Notes: generated by a model not told the origin, from the letters alone. Shown: positions 10,061 to 19,548, numbered from the stretch's first letter. The stretch is 64,000 bases of DNA from Roseovarius sp. W115 (GCF_032842945.2 NZ_CP146606.1:248001-312000), one strand, 5' to 3'. Numbers and translations: made by a program.

Positions 10061-11266
10061 TTATTGGGGAACGGTAAACACCTGCCCGGGAAAGATCAGG
10101 TCGGGATCGCGGATGCGGTCGCGGTTGGCCTCGAAAATACGCACAAAGAGCGTGCCATCGCCGTAATTGTCCCGTGAAATGCCCCAGAGTGTATAGCCGG
10201 GCTGCACCGTGACAGCCTGTACCAATTCGGATTGCTCAAGAGCGGCCTCGGCCAGCACCTCTTCGTCTTCGCGTTTGAAAGGCGTTTCCACGCGACTGGT
10301 GACATTGCCTTCGGCGTCGACCTCGTCAATGCGCAGGGTATAGACCCCTGTGTCGACCTCAGGCAATTCCGAGCGCCAACTGCCATCTTCTTCGATTTGT
10401 GAGGTGATGACAGGCGCGTTGTCGATGTAGACACGCACAAATCCCTCCCCGGCCCCGCGGCCGGACAGTTGTACCTCGCCTTCGGTGGAGTATGTGATGG
10501 CATCGAGCGCCACGACCGACATAACCTCCGGCGATGTATCTTTTGGTTGCGCAGGTTGCAGGACCTTCACACCTTCGTCGTCTGACAACAGAACGGCAGA
10601 GTTTTGCGAGGTGGCATCTTCCGTCGCAGCCTCCGCGGTTTCCGAGGTGGTCTCCGCAGTTTCCGTTTCGGCCTCTGCGGTTTGTTCAGATGCGGCATTG
10701 CCTGGCTCGTCCTCGGCGGCAATCACTTCTGGCGCCGCCACGGGAGTGATGATGATATCCCCTTGAGAGTAAAGTACTTCTCCGGTCTCCGGCGATGTCA
10801 TTGCAAGGCTCAGCACGCGGACTTCGGGGTCTGGCGCAACATCTACAAATTGCACGAACTCGCCATTGCCGTCTGCTACAAATGTGCTCAGCACCTCTTC
10901 ATCCAACCTGATCGAGGTTTCCCAGCCAGGCTCGGCGCGTCCAGCAACGAGCATCTGCCCATCTGGTTCCAGGCGAAAGGTGCTGACGCTGGGCGGGAGT
11001 GGCAAAGAAGGTTTGGGCTCATCCGCAGCAGTGGACTCCGACTCGGGTGCAGGCGTCTTGGGTTGGATGTCGGCCTTGTCCGTCGCGCTTTCGGGTGAGC
11101 TTTGCGGGAGCGGTTGGACAGCCAGCTCAGGCGCAGTTGCCGTCTCTGGGTCGTCTGGAAACGGCGCAAAGACATTGGTCAGGTAAAGGCCGGCAAAGAT
11201 CGCGATCACAGCCCCACAGAAAAGACCCAGCGTCCAGCCGCCAACAGATCCTGTCCACTTGCTCAT
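10061..11266 (-). CDS. LysM-domain cell-envelope protein
   Basis: Probably a membrane-anchored periplasmic protein that binds peptidoglycan. The frame opens at 11335, but the ATG at 11266 (MSKWTGSVGG) has a strong GGGAAGGGA site just upstream and puts the membrane helix (about residues 10-31, WTLGLFCGAVIAIFAGLYL) at the right place. The 401-residue product then has a Pro/Glu/Ala/Thr-rich acidic low-complexity linker, Ig-like or Big-type beta segments (VSTFRLEPDGQMLVAGRAEPG; AITYSTEGEVQLSGRGAGEG) and a single C-terminal LysM domain (VTVQPGYTLWGISRDNYGDG ... PGQVFTVPQ). The exact role is unknown. Confidence 0.8.
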   Translation of the reverse strand: MSKWTGSVGGWTLGLFCGAVIAIFAGLYLTNVFAPFPDDPETATAPELAVQPLPQSSPESATDKADIQPKTPAPESESTAADEPKPSLPLPPSVSTFRLEPDGQMLVAGRAEPGWETSIRLDEEVLSTFVADGNGEFVQFVDVAPDPEVRVLSLAMTSPETGEVLYSQGDIIITPVAAPEVIAAEDEPGNAASEQTAEAETETAETTSETAEAATEDATSQNSAVLLSDDEGVKVLQPAQPKDTSPEVMSVVALDAITYSTEGEVQLSGRGAGEGFVRVYIDNAPVITSQIEEDGSWRSELPEVDTGVYTLRIDEVDAEGNVTSRVETPFKREDEEVLAEAALEQSELVQAVTVQPGYTLWGISRDNYGDGTLFVRIFEANRDRIRDPDLIFPGQVFTVPQ

Positions 11267-11364
11267 GACATCCCTTCCCACCCATCGCACATCGCGCGGT
11301 TGCAGGAGCTTAGCAACCCGGGCTACATGGGTCAAAACAACCCTTCTCAGCAGTTGGTGATCTT

Positions 11365-11916
11365 ATGAGCACACATTCAATCTGTGTCTTTTGCGGCTCA
11401 CGTCCGGGGCAAGACCCGGCTTTTATGAACGATGCAACGGCCTTTGGCACGGCCTTGGCGCAAAAGGGCTGGCGGCTGGTTTACGGTGCTGGTGACGTGG
11501 GATTGATGGGGGCCGTGGCGCGCGCGGCACAAAAGGCGGGCGGCGAAACCTTTGGTGTGATGCCGGACAACCTGTTTGACCGCGAGATCGGCAAGACGGA
11601 TCTGACCCACTACGTGGTTACCGAGACCATGCATGAGCGCAAGAAAGTCATGTTCATGAACTGTGATGCGGTCGTGGTGATGCCGGGTGGAGCCGGGTCA
11701 TTGGATGAATTTTTTGAGGTTCTCACCTGGCGCCAAATCGGACTGCACGAAAAGCCGATATTCCTTTTAAATACAAAAGGGTATTGGGATAAGCTCATTC
11801 AGCTGATTGATCATGTGATTGAACAGAATTTTGCAGACAGCTCCTTGCGTGGATTTGCACAGATCGAAGGAACAGTTGAGGGGCTGGTGAAAGGACTGCA
11901 CGAAGCGTTGAAATGA
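11365..11916 (+). CDS. LOG-family protein (TIGR00730; nucleotide 5'-monophosphate phosphoribohydrolase-like)
   Basis: Rossmann-fold hydrolase related to plant LOG and bacterial PpnN-like enzymes, which release a base from a nucleoside monophosphate. The 183-residue length is typical of the short bacterial type. Visible motifs are the N-terminal ICVFCGSRPG, GDVGLMGAVARAA and the substrate loop MPGGAGSLDEFFEVLTW. The family consensus PGGxGTxxE reads PGGAGSLDE here, with Ser in place of Thr, a conservative change that probably keeps function. It runs opposite to the LysM gene, from which it is separated by about 100 bases. The physiological substrate cannot be inferred. Confidence 0.85.
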   Translation: MSTHSICVFCGSRPGQDPAFMNDATAFGTALAQKGWRLVYGAGDVGLMGAVARAAQKAGGETFGVMPDNLFDREIGKTDLTHYVVTETMHERKKVMFMNCDAVVVMPGGAGSLDEFFEVLTWRQIGLHEKPIFLLNTKGYWDKLIQLIDHVIEQNFADSSLRGFAQIEGTVEGLVKGLHEALK

Positions 11917-12020
11917 GGGCCGGCTATGCGGACAGAGCGGCCGTTCGCAGATATAGTCTGTTCAAGACACACGCCAGCGGCCAATGCACTCGAAAACCCT
12001 TCGCTCAAGCTGGAAACAAA

Positions 12021-12383
12021 ATGGCACTTTTGATCTATCTGAGAAAAGGCCCGACCGAATCTATCGACTGGGCAAAGCGGGAAATCTACTTGGATCAAAG
12101 CTTTTATGAACTGTTATTTCGTCTTCACGAAAACTCAAAGCTGTCTTCACCCCTAAGGCAATTGGTGTCTATCGGTTATGGCGAAGAATGTGTCATAAAC
12201 AACAAACATATCAGCGCCATGTTGGTGGAAGCCGCTTCTCTAGCTCAAAACAGTTTCGAACATCCTCAACTCGAAGCCTTTTTGGGAGTCTTGCGCAAAG
12301 CAGCCGAGGGAAATTGTGACCTAGCAATAGCAGGCGACATGTATCCAGATTTGTCCAACCGAAGGACAACTTGTATTCTTTAA
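12021..12383 (+). CDS. Small hypothetical protein
   Basis: Family not recognised. The frame is open from 11913, but the first part (residues 1-36 of the long version) looks like intergenic sequence, and the ATG at 12021 (MALLIYLRKGPTESIDW) is the first plausible start, with a weak GGAAA upstream. The product would have about 120 residues, no membrane helix and no signal peptide, and a mixed alpha/beta look. The coding stretch is more AT-rich than the LOG gene before it. Expression might follow the LOG gene. The call rests only on an uninterrupted frame with protein-like composition. Confidence 0.45.
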   Translation: MALLIYLRKGPTESIDWAKREIYLDQSFYELLFRLHENSKLSSPLRQLVSIGYGEECVINNKHISAMLVEAASLAQNSFEHPQLEAFLGVLRKAAEGNCDLAIAGDMYPDLSNRRTTCIL

Positions 12384-12534
12384 GGCCAAGGCCACTAAAA
12401 GCTCAAAGCAGCCATCTGACGGTTTCGGTCGGTCATTTCAGTAGTTTTTGGAGCGCGAAGGTCGGCTCAGTGGACGATGTGACCATATGATAGGATTAGT
12501 TGCATAGTCGCTCTTGGATGATCCATGCCATTTG

Positions 12535-12562
12535 TTGGCGTAAAGTTTTTGAGTGATATAAT
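12535..12562 (+). promoter_or_regulatory. Candidate sigma-70 promoter for the adenylate cyclase gene
   Basis: TTGGCG (12535-12540) and TATAAT (12557-12562) are separated by 16 bases in the AT-rich gap before the cyclase gene. This would give a leader of roughly 95 bases. The -10 box is a perfect consensus. The rest of the 12384-12664 gap shows no gene. Confidence 0.45.
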
Positions 12563-12664
12563 TTGTATAAAGGTTTTCAAAACAGCTATTGATCTAGCTT
12601 TGCCGACAGGTTCTGGCGACTCTGGAAATCAAATGAACATAAACAAACGAGCAAAACTGATAAA

Positions 12665-14317
12665 TTGATCAACAATCTACGTATCATCAGCGGGCTTATT
12701 TTATTTGTCTTCGTGCTGGGACATTTCATAAACCATGCGCTTGGTATTATCTCACTCAAAGCCATGAATGACGCGCTTTCCTATTCGATTGCACCTTGGC
12801 GTACGTATACCGGCACCATTTTGCTCCTCAGTGCACTGATAACACATGCGGTTCTGGCGCTGTGGTCGCTTTATCAACGAAGAAGCTACCGCCTGAAGAC
12901 CTGGGAGTACCTTCAAATAATCCTGGGCTTTTTTATTCCGATATTTTTGGCGGCTCATGTCCTTTCTACGCGCGGCATATATGAAGTCTTTGGTATAGAA
13001 AAAGCCTATGGATTTCAGTTGTATGCACTGTGGGTTGCCTCTCCATATTACGGGATTCTACTCGCAGTTGGTTTGCTCACGGTTTGGACCCATGCCTGCA
13101 TCGGCTGGCATTATTGGTTGCGATTGAAACCCTGGTATCAATACATTCAAATGCTGGCATTCGCTTTTGCAATTCTTGTGCCTGCATTGGCGGCGGCGGG
13201 CTATGTTTCTGCCGGTCTGAGTGTCACGCGGCTAGCGCAAAATCAGTCTTGGGTTGAAAGGCTGGACAGGAACATTGATACGGATCGGCAGATAATCTTA
13301 AACTTCATCTCTGACTATGAAGTCGCGACACAACTTACAGTCATTTCTCTTGTGATACTAATCGTTGGTTTCAACATCTTTCGCCGTGTGATGTCGAGGC
13401 GCGGTAACAAAGAAAAACTGAATTACCGAAGCCTTAACCTGAAGAACAAACAGCAGGTCAACCTTAGACAGGGTATCTCGGTTCTAGATCATTTACGCAG
13501 TGCCAATATACCCCATGCGTCTGTGTGTGGCGGAAAGGGACGGTGCTCAACATGCCGGGTCCGTATCGATGTGGGCCTGGAAAACCTTCCGCCCCCAAGC
13601 CTTGAAGAAAGCAAAGTTTTGTCGCGCATCGCAGCCGCACCAAATGTGCGTCTCGCCTGTCAGCTTAAACCCGATAAGGGACTGGATATCACCGCAATAC
13701 TCAGCCCCGACGTAGGCGCCAATACGGGATATGCTACTTATTCGGGTGAAGATGGGCAGGAGCTGCAGATTGCGATTTTGTTTGCAGATATTCGCGCCTT
13801 TACCAAGCTATCGGAAGCAAAGCTCCCTTATGATGTATCATTCCTTTTAAATCGTTATTTTGCAGCGATGGGCGATGCCATCGAACAAACAGGGGGACAT
13901 CTGGATAAATTTATTGGCGACGGGGTCATGGCGCTGTTTGGTTTGAATAAATCAATCGAGCGGGGCTGCGCAGATGCTATTCGAGCCACCCAGAAGATGG
14001 CTGAAAAACTGGAAGAACTTAATGATGCGCTCGCAGGCGATTTGGATGAACCTTTGCGTATTGGCATCGGTGTTCATACCGGCACAGCGATCGTGGGGAA
14101 AATGGGATACAAACGCACATCAAGTCTTACCGCGATTGGTGATGTCGTAAACACCGCCAGCCGCCTTGAAAACGCAACAAAGGAACTCGGCGTCCAAACC
14201 ATCATTTCGGAAAAAACTGTGCTTTATAGCGGTATGACTTTGCCTCATGCTGAGCAACATGAGGTCACCGTTAGAGGTCGCGAACAACCGATAAAAGTTT
14301 ATGCAGTAAGTGCTTAG
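12665..14317 (+). CDS. cyaC: CyaC-like membrane adenylate cyclase with haem-b-type anchor and 2Fe-2S domain
   Basis: Class III nucleotide cyclase, predicted to make cAMP. Start is the TTG at 12665; no in-frame ATG lies upstream. Layout of the 550 residues: a six-helix membrane domain (about 1-245) with helix histidines H20/H24, H61, H98 and H143/H149; a plant-type 2Fe-2S domain (about 255-355) with the Cys motif CGGKGRCSTC and a distal Cys in RLACQL; and a cyclase domain (about 365-545) with ILFADIRAFT, KFIGDGVMALFG and a C-terminal TSLTAIGDVVNTASRLE. The same architecture is known from Sinorhizobium meliloti CyaC, whose dihaem-b anchor answers to quinone redox state. The match of histidines to haem ligands here is inference. 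Confidence 0.85.
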   Translation: MINNLRIISGLILFVFVLGHFINHALGIISLKAMNDALSYSIAPWRTYTGTILLLSALITHAVLALWSLYQRRSYRLKTWEYLQIILGFFIPIFLAAHVLSTRGIYEVFGIEKAYGFQLYALWVASPYYGILLAVGLLTVWTHACIGWHYWLRLKPWYQYIQMLAFAFAILVPALAAAGYVSAGLSVTRLAQNQSWVERLDRNIDTDRQIILNFISDYEVATQLTVISLVILIVGFNIFRRVMSRRGNKEKLNYRSLNLKNKQQVNLRQGISVLDHLRSANIPHASVCGGKGRCSTCRVRIDVGLENLPPPSLEESKVLSRIAAAPNVRLACQLKPDKGLDITAILSPDVGANTGYATYSGEDGQELQIAILFADIRAFTKLSEAKLPYDVSFLLNRYFAAMGDAIEQTGGHLDKFIGDGVMALFGLNKSIERGCADAIRATQKMAEKLEELNDALAGDLDEPLRIGIGVHTGTAIVGKMGYKRTSSLTAIGDVVNTASRLENATKELGVQTIISEKTVLYSGMTLPHAEQHEVTVRGREQPIKVYAVSA

Positions 14318-14484
14318 TAGGTTGTTTGCAGTCCTCACTTCTTGGTGCCGCAAAAGGCCACAAGACATGTTGATCCGACAATAAGCTTTCAAAACCATTT
14401 GGGCTCTGACCAGCCATTCGGCTGATACCTGGTCGCGTGGGCAGATATCCCTCCGGGCAGGTCGAAAACATAGTTTTCCAAATC

Positions 14485-14516
14485 AAAAAAAGCCCCGAAG
14501 CCAGTCGGGGCTTTTT
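14485..14516. terminator. Bidirectional intrinsic terminator
   Basis: The stem AGCCCCGA/TCGGGGCT (14491-14498 with 14505-14512) and a six-base loop are flanked by an A-run on the left and a T-run on the right. It sits between the converging cyclase and superoxide dismutase genes and can serve both. Confidence 0.85.
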
Positions 14517-14535
14517 CATTTGAATTTCGGGTATC

Positions 14536-15135
14536 TTACATCCGGCTGGCGACGTTTTCCCAGTTGACCAGATTGTCGAGGAAGTTTGTGAGGTACGCAG
14601 GCCGTTTGTTGCGGAAGTCGATATAGTAGGAATGTTCCCACACATCGCAGCCCAGAAGCGCCGTTTGGCCAAAGCAAAGCGGGTTGACGCCGTTCTCAGT
14701 CTTGGTCACGGCGAGCGAGCCGTCTGCGTTTTTCACGAGCCAGCACCAGCCAGAGCCAAACTGACCCGCGCCTGCTGCGGAAAACTGGGACTTGAACCCA
14801 TCGACCGAGCCAAAGCTCTCGCTGATCGCTTTTTCAAGCTCTCCAGGCATCTTGCTATCGCCGGGGCCCATCATTTCCCAGAATTGGTTGTGGTTCCAAA
14901 GCTGGCTGATGTTGTTGAATATACCATTTTGGGCGACAGCGGAGTTGTCGTAGGTGCCGGTGATGATGTCTTCCATCGATTTGCCGTCCCACTCGGTGCC
15001 GGCAATCAGCTTGTTGCCGTTGTCCACATAGGCCTTGTGATGCAGGTCGTGGTGGTATTCCAGAGTCTCGGCGGACATGCCTTTGCCAGCCAGAGCGTCA
15101 TGTGCATAGGGAAGATCGGGAAGTTCAAAAGCCAT
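14536..15135 (-). CDS. sodB: Superoxide dismutase (Fe/Mn family)
   Basis: Converts superoxide to hydrogen peroxide and oxygen in the cytoplasm. I start at the ATG at 15135 (MAFELPDLPYAHDALAGKGM), the standard N-terminus of Fe-type SODs; the open frame to 15201 adds unrelated residues. GAGGGGG lies just upstream of this ATG. Metal ligands are visible as H in EYHHDLHHKAY, H in LWNHNQFW, and D and H in CDVWEHSYYIDFRNKR. The 199-residue length is normal. The active-site stretch AGAGQFGSGWCWLV favours the iron form, but metal choice cannot be settled from sequence. Confidence 0.93.
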   Translation of the reverse strand: MAFELPDLPYAHDALAGKGMSAETLEYHHDLHHKAYVDNGNKLIAGTEWDGKSMEDIITGTYDNSAVAQNGIFNNISQLWNHNQFWEMMGPGDSKMPGELEKAISESFGSVDGFKSQFSAAGAGQFGSGWCWLVKNADGSLAVTKTENGVNPLCFGQTALLGCDVWEHSYYIDFRNKRPAYLTNFLDNLVNWENVASRM

Positions 15136-15264
15136 GTGGGCCCCCTCAGTGTTTTGCGATGTTTCTGCGCCTACATGGTAGCGCGAGCAGGGCGAGGTCA
15201 AGGGGAGATGCTCGGGCCAGCCTTGTATACCAGCCTGATCTGTCCGGTCAGTGACCTCTTGGTC

Positions 15265-15834
15265 TTATGTGAAAAGCCCCACCTCACCCCCCGGTTCCGC
15301 CGCATCCTTGAGCAGGTCAAAGGCGTATTGCGCGACCGAACGGAAGCAGACAACTTCGATACGGGTCTCGGATGTCATCCAGAAGGCGGCCGCGATCTGG
15401 GCCATGCGGGTGCGGCGGATCTGGCCAGGGGCGAAGGCGTCAGCGGCCATGTCAACCGGGCAAAGCTTTGCGATGATCTCGCGCGCGGCGTCGCCATCGA
15501 GGCTGAATATCGCCCGCGCATCAGATACATTCGCTGCCAGAAAATGTTGACCTTTCAATGCCTTTTCTAGAACACCTAAAGTAGCCTCAACCTCAGCATA
15601 AGGCACCATCACCAAGAGCTCATCGGGGGACATCCACGCGACAGCCTTGTTGCCTTCGTGAAGGATCTCACGCTGCTTGGGCAGCTTCGCGCCAGTGGCC
15701 TCCAGCACCGCCTTTTTCATTTTGACCGACGCAACGTCTCCGCGCAGAGTGATCATCCCGCGCAGACCCATTTCTTCGACTTTCACGTACCCATCGAATT
15801 TTGCGCCTTGCAGGGCGCTGACTGCGCTAGACAT
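15265..15834 (-). CDS. soxG: Sarcosine oxidase gamma subunit
   Basis: Fourth subunit of heterotetrameric sarcosine oxidase, which oxidises sarcosine to glycine and passes the one-carbon unit to tetrahydrofolate. The best start is the ATG at 15834 (MSSAVSALQGAKFDG), which overlaps the last bases of soxA by eight. The longer frame from 15858 lies inside soxA. The 189-residue protein resembles the folate-binding GcvT fold (VKVEEMGLRGMITLRGD, AVAWMSPDELLVMVP, ARAIFSLDGDAAREIIAKLCPVDM). It is the last gene of the sox operon in the window. Confidence 0.88.
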   Translation of the reverse strand: MSSAVSALQGAKFDGYVKVEEMGLRGMITLRGDVASVKMKKAVLEATGAKLPKQREILHEGNKAVAWMSPDELLVMVPYAEVEATLGVLEKALKGQHFLAANVSDARAIFSLDGDAAREIIAKLCPVDMAADAFAPGQIRRTRMAQIAAAFWMTSETRIEVVCFRSVAQYAFDLLKDAAEPGGEVGLFT

Positions 15835-18800
15835 TTTGCTTCTCCCCTTCGGCATCAAAGAACACAGGATTCACGATTTTGGCTTTGACGATGGTGCCGT
15901 CCACCTTGGGGAATTCGACCAATTCACCCATCCGGTCCGGACCGTGTTTGATCAACCCCATGGCGATGCCACGATCCAGCGTTGGCGAATAGTAGGTCGA
16001 GGTCACACGCCCCTGCACGTTGCGCTGACCGTTCTCGTTGGTGCCTTCGGCGGTGCAATAGGCCCCATCTGGCAGAACAGAGCCATCGACGGTTTCCAGC
16101 CCGACCAGTTTCCAGCGGTTTGGGTCGGCCATGTGGCTGCGGGTTTGGGCGCGTTTGCCGAGGTAATCCTCTTTCTTCTTGGAAATAGCCCAGTCGAGGC
16201 CAAGGTCCTGCGGGATGACCGTGCCGTCGGTTTCGTCGCCGATCATGATGAAGCCCTTCTCGGCGCGCATCACGTGGAGCGCCTCGGTGCCATAGGGCAT
16301 CACGCCAAACTCAGCCCCGGCCTCCAGCAACTGATCCCAAAAGGCGCGGCCCTGAGAGGCAGGCACAGCAATCTCATAGCTCAGCTCACCCGAGAAGGAG
16401 ATGCGGTAGACGCGGGCGTGAATGTCGCCAAAGCTGACATCCTTCCACGCCATAAACGGGATGGTCTCGGCGCTGAGGTCGTCTTTCGTCAACTTTTCCA
16501 GAGCCTTGCGCGCATTTGGGCCAACCACAGCCACCTGCGCGTATTGCTCGGTCACGTTGGCGACATAGACTTTCCAGTCCCACCATTCGCATTGCAGCCA
16601 ATCTTCCATATGCGCATGGATGCTGTCGGCGCCGCCTGTGGTGGTGTGGCAGAGGAACGTGTCCTCGTCGATGCGCGCCACCACGCCGTCATCGGTCAGG
16701 AAGCCATTTTCGTTGCACATCAAGCCATAGCGGCAGCGCCCCGGTTTCAGCGTGCTCATCATGTTGGTGTAGAGCATGTCGAGTAATTTGCCCGCGTCTG
16801 GGCCTTTGACAATGAGTTTGCCCAGGGTCGAGGCATCGAGAAGACCCAAGCTTGACCGTGTCTGGTTGATCTCGCGCTTGACAGCGCTTTCGATATCTTC
16901 GCCCGGTGTCTTGCGGAAGCAATAGGGCCGCCGCCACTGACCTACGGGCTCCCAATATGCGCCGTTTTCCTCGTGCCATTCATGCATGGGTGTCCTTCGT
17001 AGCGGCTGAAAGATCGGACCACGGGCCTCACCGGCAATCGCTGCCATTGAGATGGGCGTGTAGGGCGGACGGAACGTGGTTGTTCCAGTCTGTGGAATAG
17101 GTTGATTTAGCGCATCAGAAAGGATCGCAAGACCATTGATATTGCTCAGCTTCCCTTGATCTGTGGCCATACCTAGGGTGGTGTATCTCTTAGCATGTTC
17201 AACGCTTTCAAACCCCTCGCGTGCTGCCAGTTGGACATCTGACACTTTCACGTCGTTCTGATAGTCGAGCCAAGACTTGGAGCGCAGTTTGATATTGGCC
17301 CCCTGCGGCATCAGCCAGATGGGTTCCATCGCAGCCATCTTTGGGCTGTCGGCCTCGGGCGCTTTGGTCGTTTTGGGTTTGCCGCCGGTTGCTTTGGCTG
17401 CGGCCCGGCCTGCGCTGACAGCATCCGAGACAATGTCCGCCAGATCCATCGCTCCATTTGCAGATCCCGCCACGGACACAAAGCCTTCGCCTTGGGCGCC
17501 TGTCGGGGCTTTCTCGGGATCAGGGCGGAACATGGCCTGCGCTTCATCCCAGATCAGTTTGCCCCCGCAATGGGACCAGAGGTGCACCACCGGTGACCAC
17601 CCGCCTGACATGGCAACCACGTCACACGCCACTTCCTCTAAGGGCATCCCCTCGCCGGCTTGTGAACAAATGGCCACTCCCGTGACCCGTTTGCCGCCTT
17701 TGACCTTGGCGATGGCTTTGCCGTTTTCAACGCGGATGCCCAAATCGCGCGCCTCTTGCGCCAAGGCACCGCCGCCATTTGCGCGCGCGTCAACGATCAT
17801 GGGCACATCAAGACCTGCGTTTTTCATCGCGATGGCCGTCTGATAGGCGTCGTCATTGTTGGTCACAACGACGGTCCGGTCACCAATGGAAACGCCGTAG
17901 TTGGCGACATAGTCCCGCACCGCGGAGGCCAACATCACACCAGGGATATCGTTGCCCGCAAAACTCAACGGACGCTCAATTGCCCCCGTCGCAGTGACAA
18001 TCTGTTTCGCCCGTATCCGCCAGAGCCGGTGACGCGGCGTGTTTTTACTTGGAGAATGGTCGCTAACCCGTTCATATCCAAGTAAATATCCGTGATCATA
18101 GACCCCTGCACCCATCATCCGTAAACGCATCGTGACATTGGGCATGTCAGCCAAAGTCGACACGGTTTCGTCCACGAACTTATCCACAGGCATTTGATTG
18201 ACAGTTCCGGTGTCAACCAGCGCACGCCCGCCCCAATGGGCGGTCTGCTCCATCAAGAGTACCTTGACGCCCGCCTCGCCTGCTGCTTTGGCGGCCAGAA
18301 GCCCGGCAATACCGCCGCCGATCACGACAACATCGTAGAACGCATAGAGATGTTCATACTTGTCCTGATCGCGGTCGCGCGGGGCTTTGCCCAGACCCGC
18401 CGACTTGCGGATGAACGGCTCATAGACATGCTTCCAGAGGGGCCGAGGATGGATGAACATCTTGTAGTAGAAGCCTGCGGGCAGGAAGCGTGCGAGTTTG
18501 CTGTTTATGGCGCCGACATCGAATTCCAGGCTTGGGAAGTGATTTTGCGATGTGGCGCGCAGCCCGTCGAACAACTCGGTTGTTGTGGCGCGTTGGTTGG
18601 GTTCAAACGTCTCGTCGCGCCCCATGTTCACCAAGGCGTTGGGTTCTTCCGCACCCGAGGCCACGATGCCGCGCGGACGGTGATACTTAAAAGACCGTCC
18701 CACCAGCATCTGGTCATTGGCCAGAAGCGCCGAGGCGAGCGTGTCGCCTTCAAAGCCGCGCAAGCGCTTGCCGTTAAAGGTGAATTCCAGCGCGCGCGTC

Positions 18801-18841
18801 TTGTTGACCAGACGCCCGCCCGTTGCCAGACGCGTGCTCAT
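15827..18841 (-). CDS. soxA: Sarcosine oxidase alpha subunit
   Basis: The large subunit (1004 residues, typical) of the cytoplasmic tetrameric enzyme. The N-terminal part has a 2Fe-2S-like fold without the cluster (FNGKRLRGFEGDTLASALLAN). A dinucleotide-binding domain follows at about residues 170-200 (VVVIGGGIAGLLAAKAAGE), which binds NAD in characterised relatives. The C-terminal third (from about 620) is a GcvT-like folate-binding domain (SSLGLLDASTLGKLIVKGPDA ... GDETDGTVIPQDLGLDWAI). Its ATG overlaps the soxD stop and its stop overlaps the soxG start, so translation of the operon is tightly coupled. Confidence 0.95.
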   Translation of the reverse strand: MSTRLATGGRLVNKTRALEFTFNGKRLRGFEGDTLASALLANDQMLVGRSFKYHRPRGIVASGAEEPNALVNMGRDETFEPNQRATTTELFDGLRATSQNHFPSLEFDVGAINSKLARFLPAGFYYKMFIHPRPLWKHVYEPFIRKSAGLGKAPRDRDQDKYEHLYAFYDVVVIGGGIAGLLAAKAAGEAGVKVLLMEQTAHWGGRALVDTGTVNQMPVDKFVDETVSTLADMPNVTMRLRMMGAGVYDHGYLLGYERVSDHSPSKNTPRHRLWRIRAKQIVTATGAIERPLSFAGNDIPGVMLASAVRDYVANYGVSIGDRTVVVTNNDDAYQTAIAMKNAGLDVPMIVDARANGGGALAQEARDLGIRVENGKAIAKVKGGKRVTGVAICSQAGEGMPLEEVACDVVAMSGGWSPVVHLWSHCGGKLIWDEAQAMFRPDPEKAPTGAQGEGFVSVAGSANGAMDLADIVSDAVSAGRAAAKATGGKPKTTKAPEADSPKMAAMEPIWLMPQGANIKLRSKSWLDYQNDVKVSDVQLAAREGFESVEHAKRYTTLGMATDQGKLSNINGLAILSDALNQPIPQTGTTTFRPPYTPISMAAIAGEARGPIFQPLRRTPMHEWHEENGAYWEPVGQWRRPYCFRKTPGEDIESAVKREINQTRSSLGLLDASTLGKLIVKGPDAGKLLDMLYTNMMSTLKPGRCRYGLMCNENGFLTDDGVVARIDEDTFLCHTTTGGADSIHAHMEDWLQCEWWDWKVYVANVTEQYAQVAVVGPNARKALEKLTKDDLSAETIPFMAWKDVSFGDIHARVYRISFSGELSYEIAVPASQGRAFWDQLLEAGAEFGVMPYGTEALHVMRAEKGFIMIGDETDGTVIPQDLGLDWAISKKKEDYLGKRAQTRSHMADPNRWKLVGLETVDGSVLPDGAYCTAEGTNENGQRNVQGRVTSTYYSPTLDRGIAMGLIKHGPDRMGELVEFPKVDGTIVKAKIVNPVFFDAEGEKQNV

Positions 18842-19167
18842 GAGAACTCCCTCCAGCTCCAGCCCGGCACCTTGGCCGAGATCTTGTCCTTGATGTCCTG
18901 CGGCGGCTCGGTGGTTTGCGCGCTATACGTGCCGTAAACCTCAAGCGTCATGGTGTTGCGTGCCGCCAGAAACCACTTGCCGCAGCCATTGGCATGCCGC
19001 CAGCGTTCGAAATGCACGCCCTTTGGGTTTTCCTTGGCGAACAGATAGGTGTGAAACTCATCGTCGCTGGAGCCGGGGCCAAACCGTTTGAGATGCGCCT
19101 CGCCGCCGCCTGCAAATTCGGTTTCTTCGCCCGTCACACCGCAGCACGGGCATTCAAGGATCAGCAT
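18838..19167 (-). CDS. soxD: Sarcosine oxidase delta subunit
   Basis: Small subunit of about 109 residues that carries a structural zinc site in known enzymes. The start at 19167 gives MLILECPCCGVTGEETEF, the standard family N-terminus with the CPCC cysteines. The open frame to 19200 adds 11 residues not seen in relatives. Further conserved parts are WRHANGCGKWFLAARNT and the C-terminal KVPGWSWREFS. It overlaps soxA by four bases and is separated from soxB by a small membrane-protein gene on the same strand and a short gap. Confidence 0.92.
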   Translation of the reverse strand: MLILECPCCGVTGEETEFAGGGEAHLKRFGPGSSDDEFHTYLFAKENPKGVHFERWRHANGCGKWFLAARNTMTLEVYGTYSAQTTEPPQDIKDKISAKVPGWSWREFS

Positions 19168-19217
19168 GGACGTAGCTCCGAGTTGTAATAAATACCACAT
19201 CCATTACTTTGGAAGTT

Positions 19218-19457
19218 ATGGATGGTTTTTCTTGGCTGTTTGACATTTTTCAATACGTGCCCGTAGTGGCTATCATAGTTGTGGCTGTTTACTTTGCGTT
19301 TCGACGGGAGTCGTCCGGCGAACACAGACTTCAAGAGTCGCTCCGCAACAGCGTTTCGCGCGCATCGATTAGAAACAACGTCGATCGGAGTATCGGAGGC
19401 GGTGTTCACCTCGATAAGCCGGAGCAAAATTCTAATGGGAAAGATCGCGAAAGTTGA
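19218..19457 (+). CDS. Possible small single-pass membrane protein
   Basis: An open frame antisense to the direction of the sox operon, in the gap between soxD and the 92-residue membrane-protein gene. From the ATG at 19218 it would give about 79 residues with one hydrophobic helix (YVPVVAIIVVAVYFAF) and a basic, polar tail. A weak GGAAG lies close upstream. I know no family for it. It could equally be chance, since the 19168-19548 gap is otherwise empty and would permit such a frame. Low certainty. Confidence 0.25.
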   Translation: MDGFSWLFDIFQYVPVVAIIVVAVYFAFRRESSGEHRLQESLRNSVSRASIRNNVDRSIGGGVHLDKPEQNSNGKDRES

Positions 19458-19548
19458 GGTTTTTAAAACTGAAGCGCGATACTGGCTTTTTATCTTGAAG
19501 GCTGGGAACTTACGAGAGGCGCGATTGACGCCCCACGATCCCAAAAAA

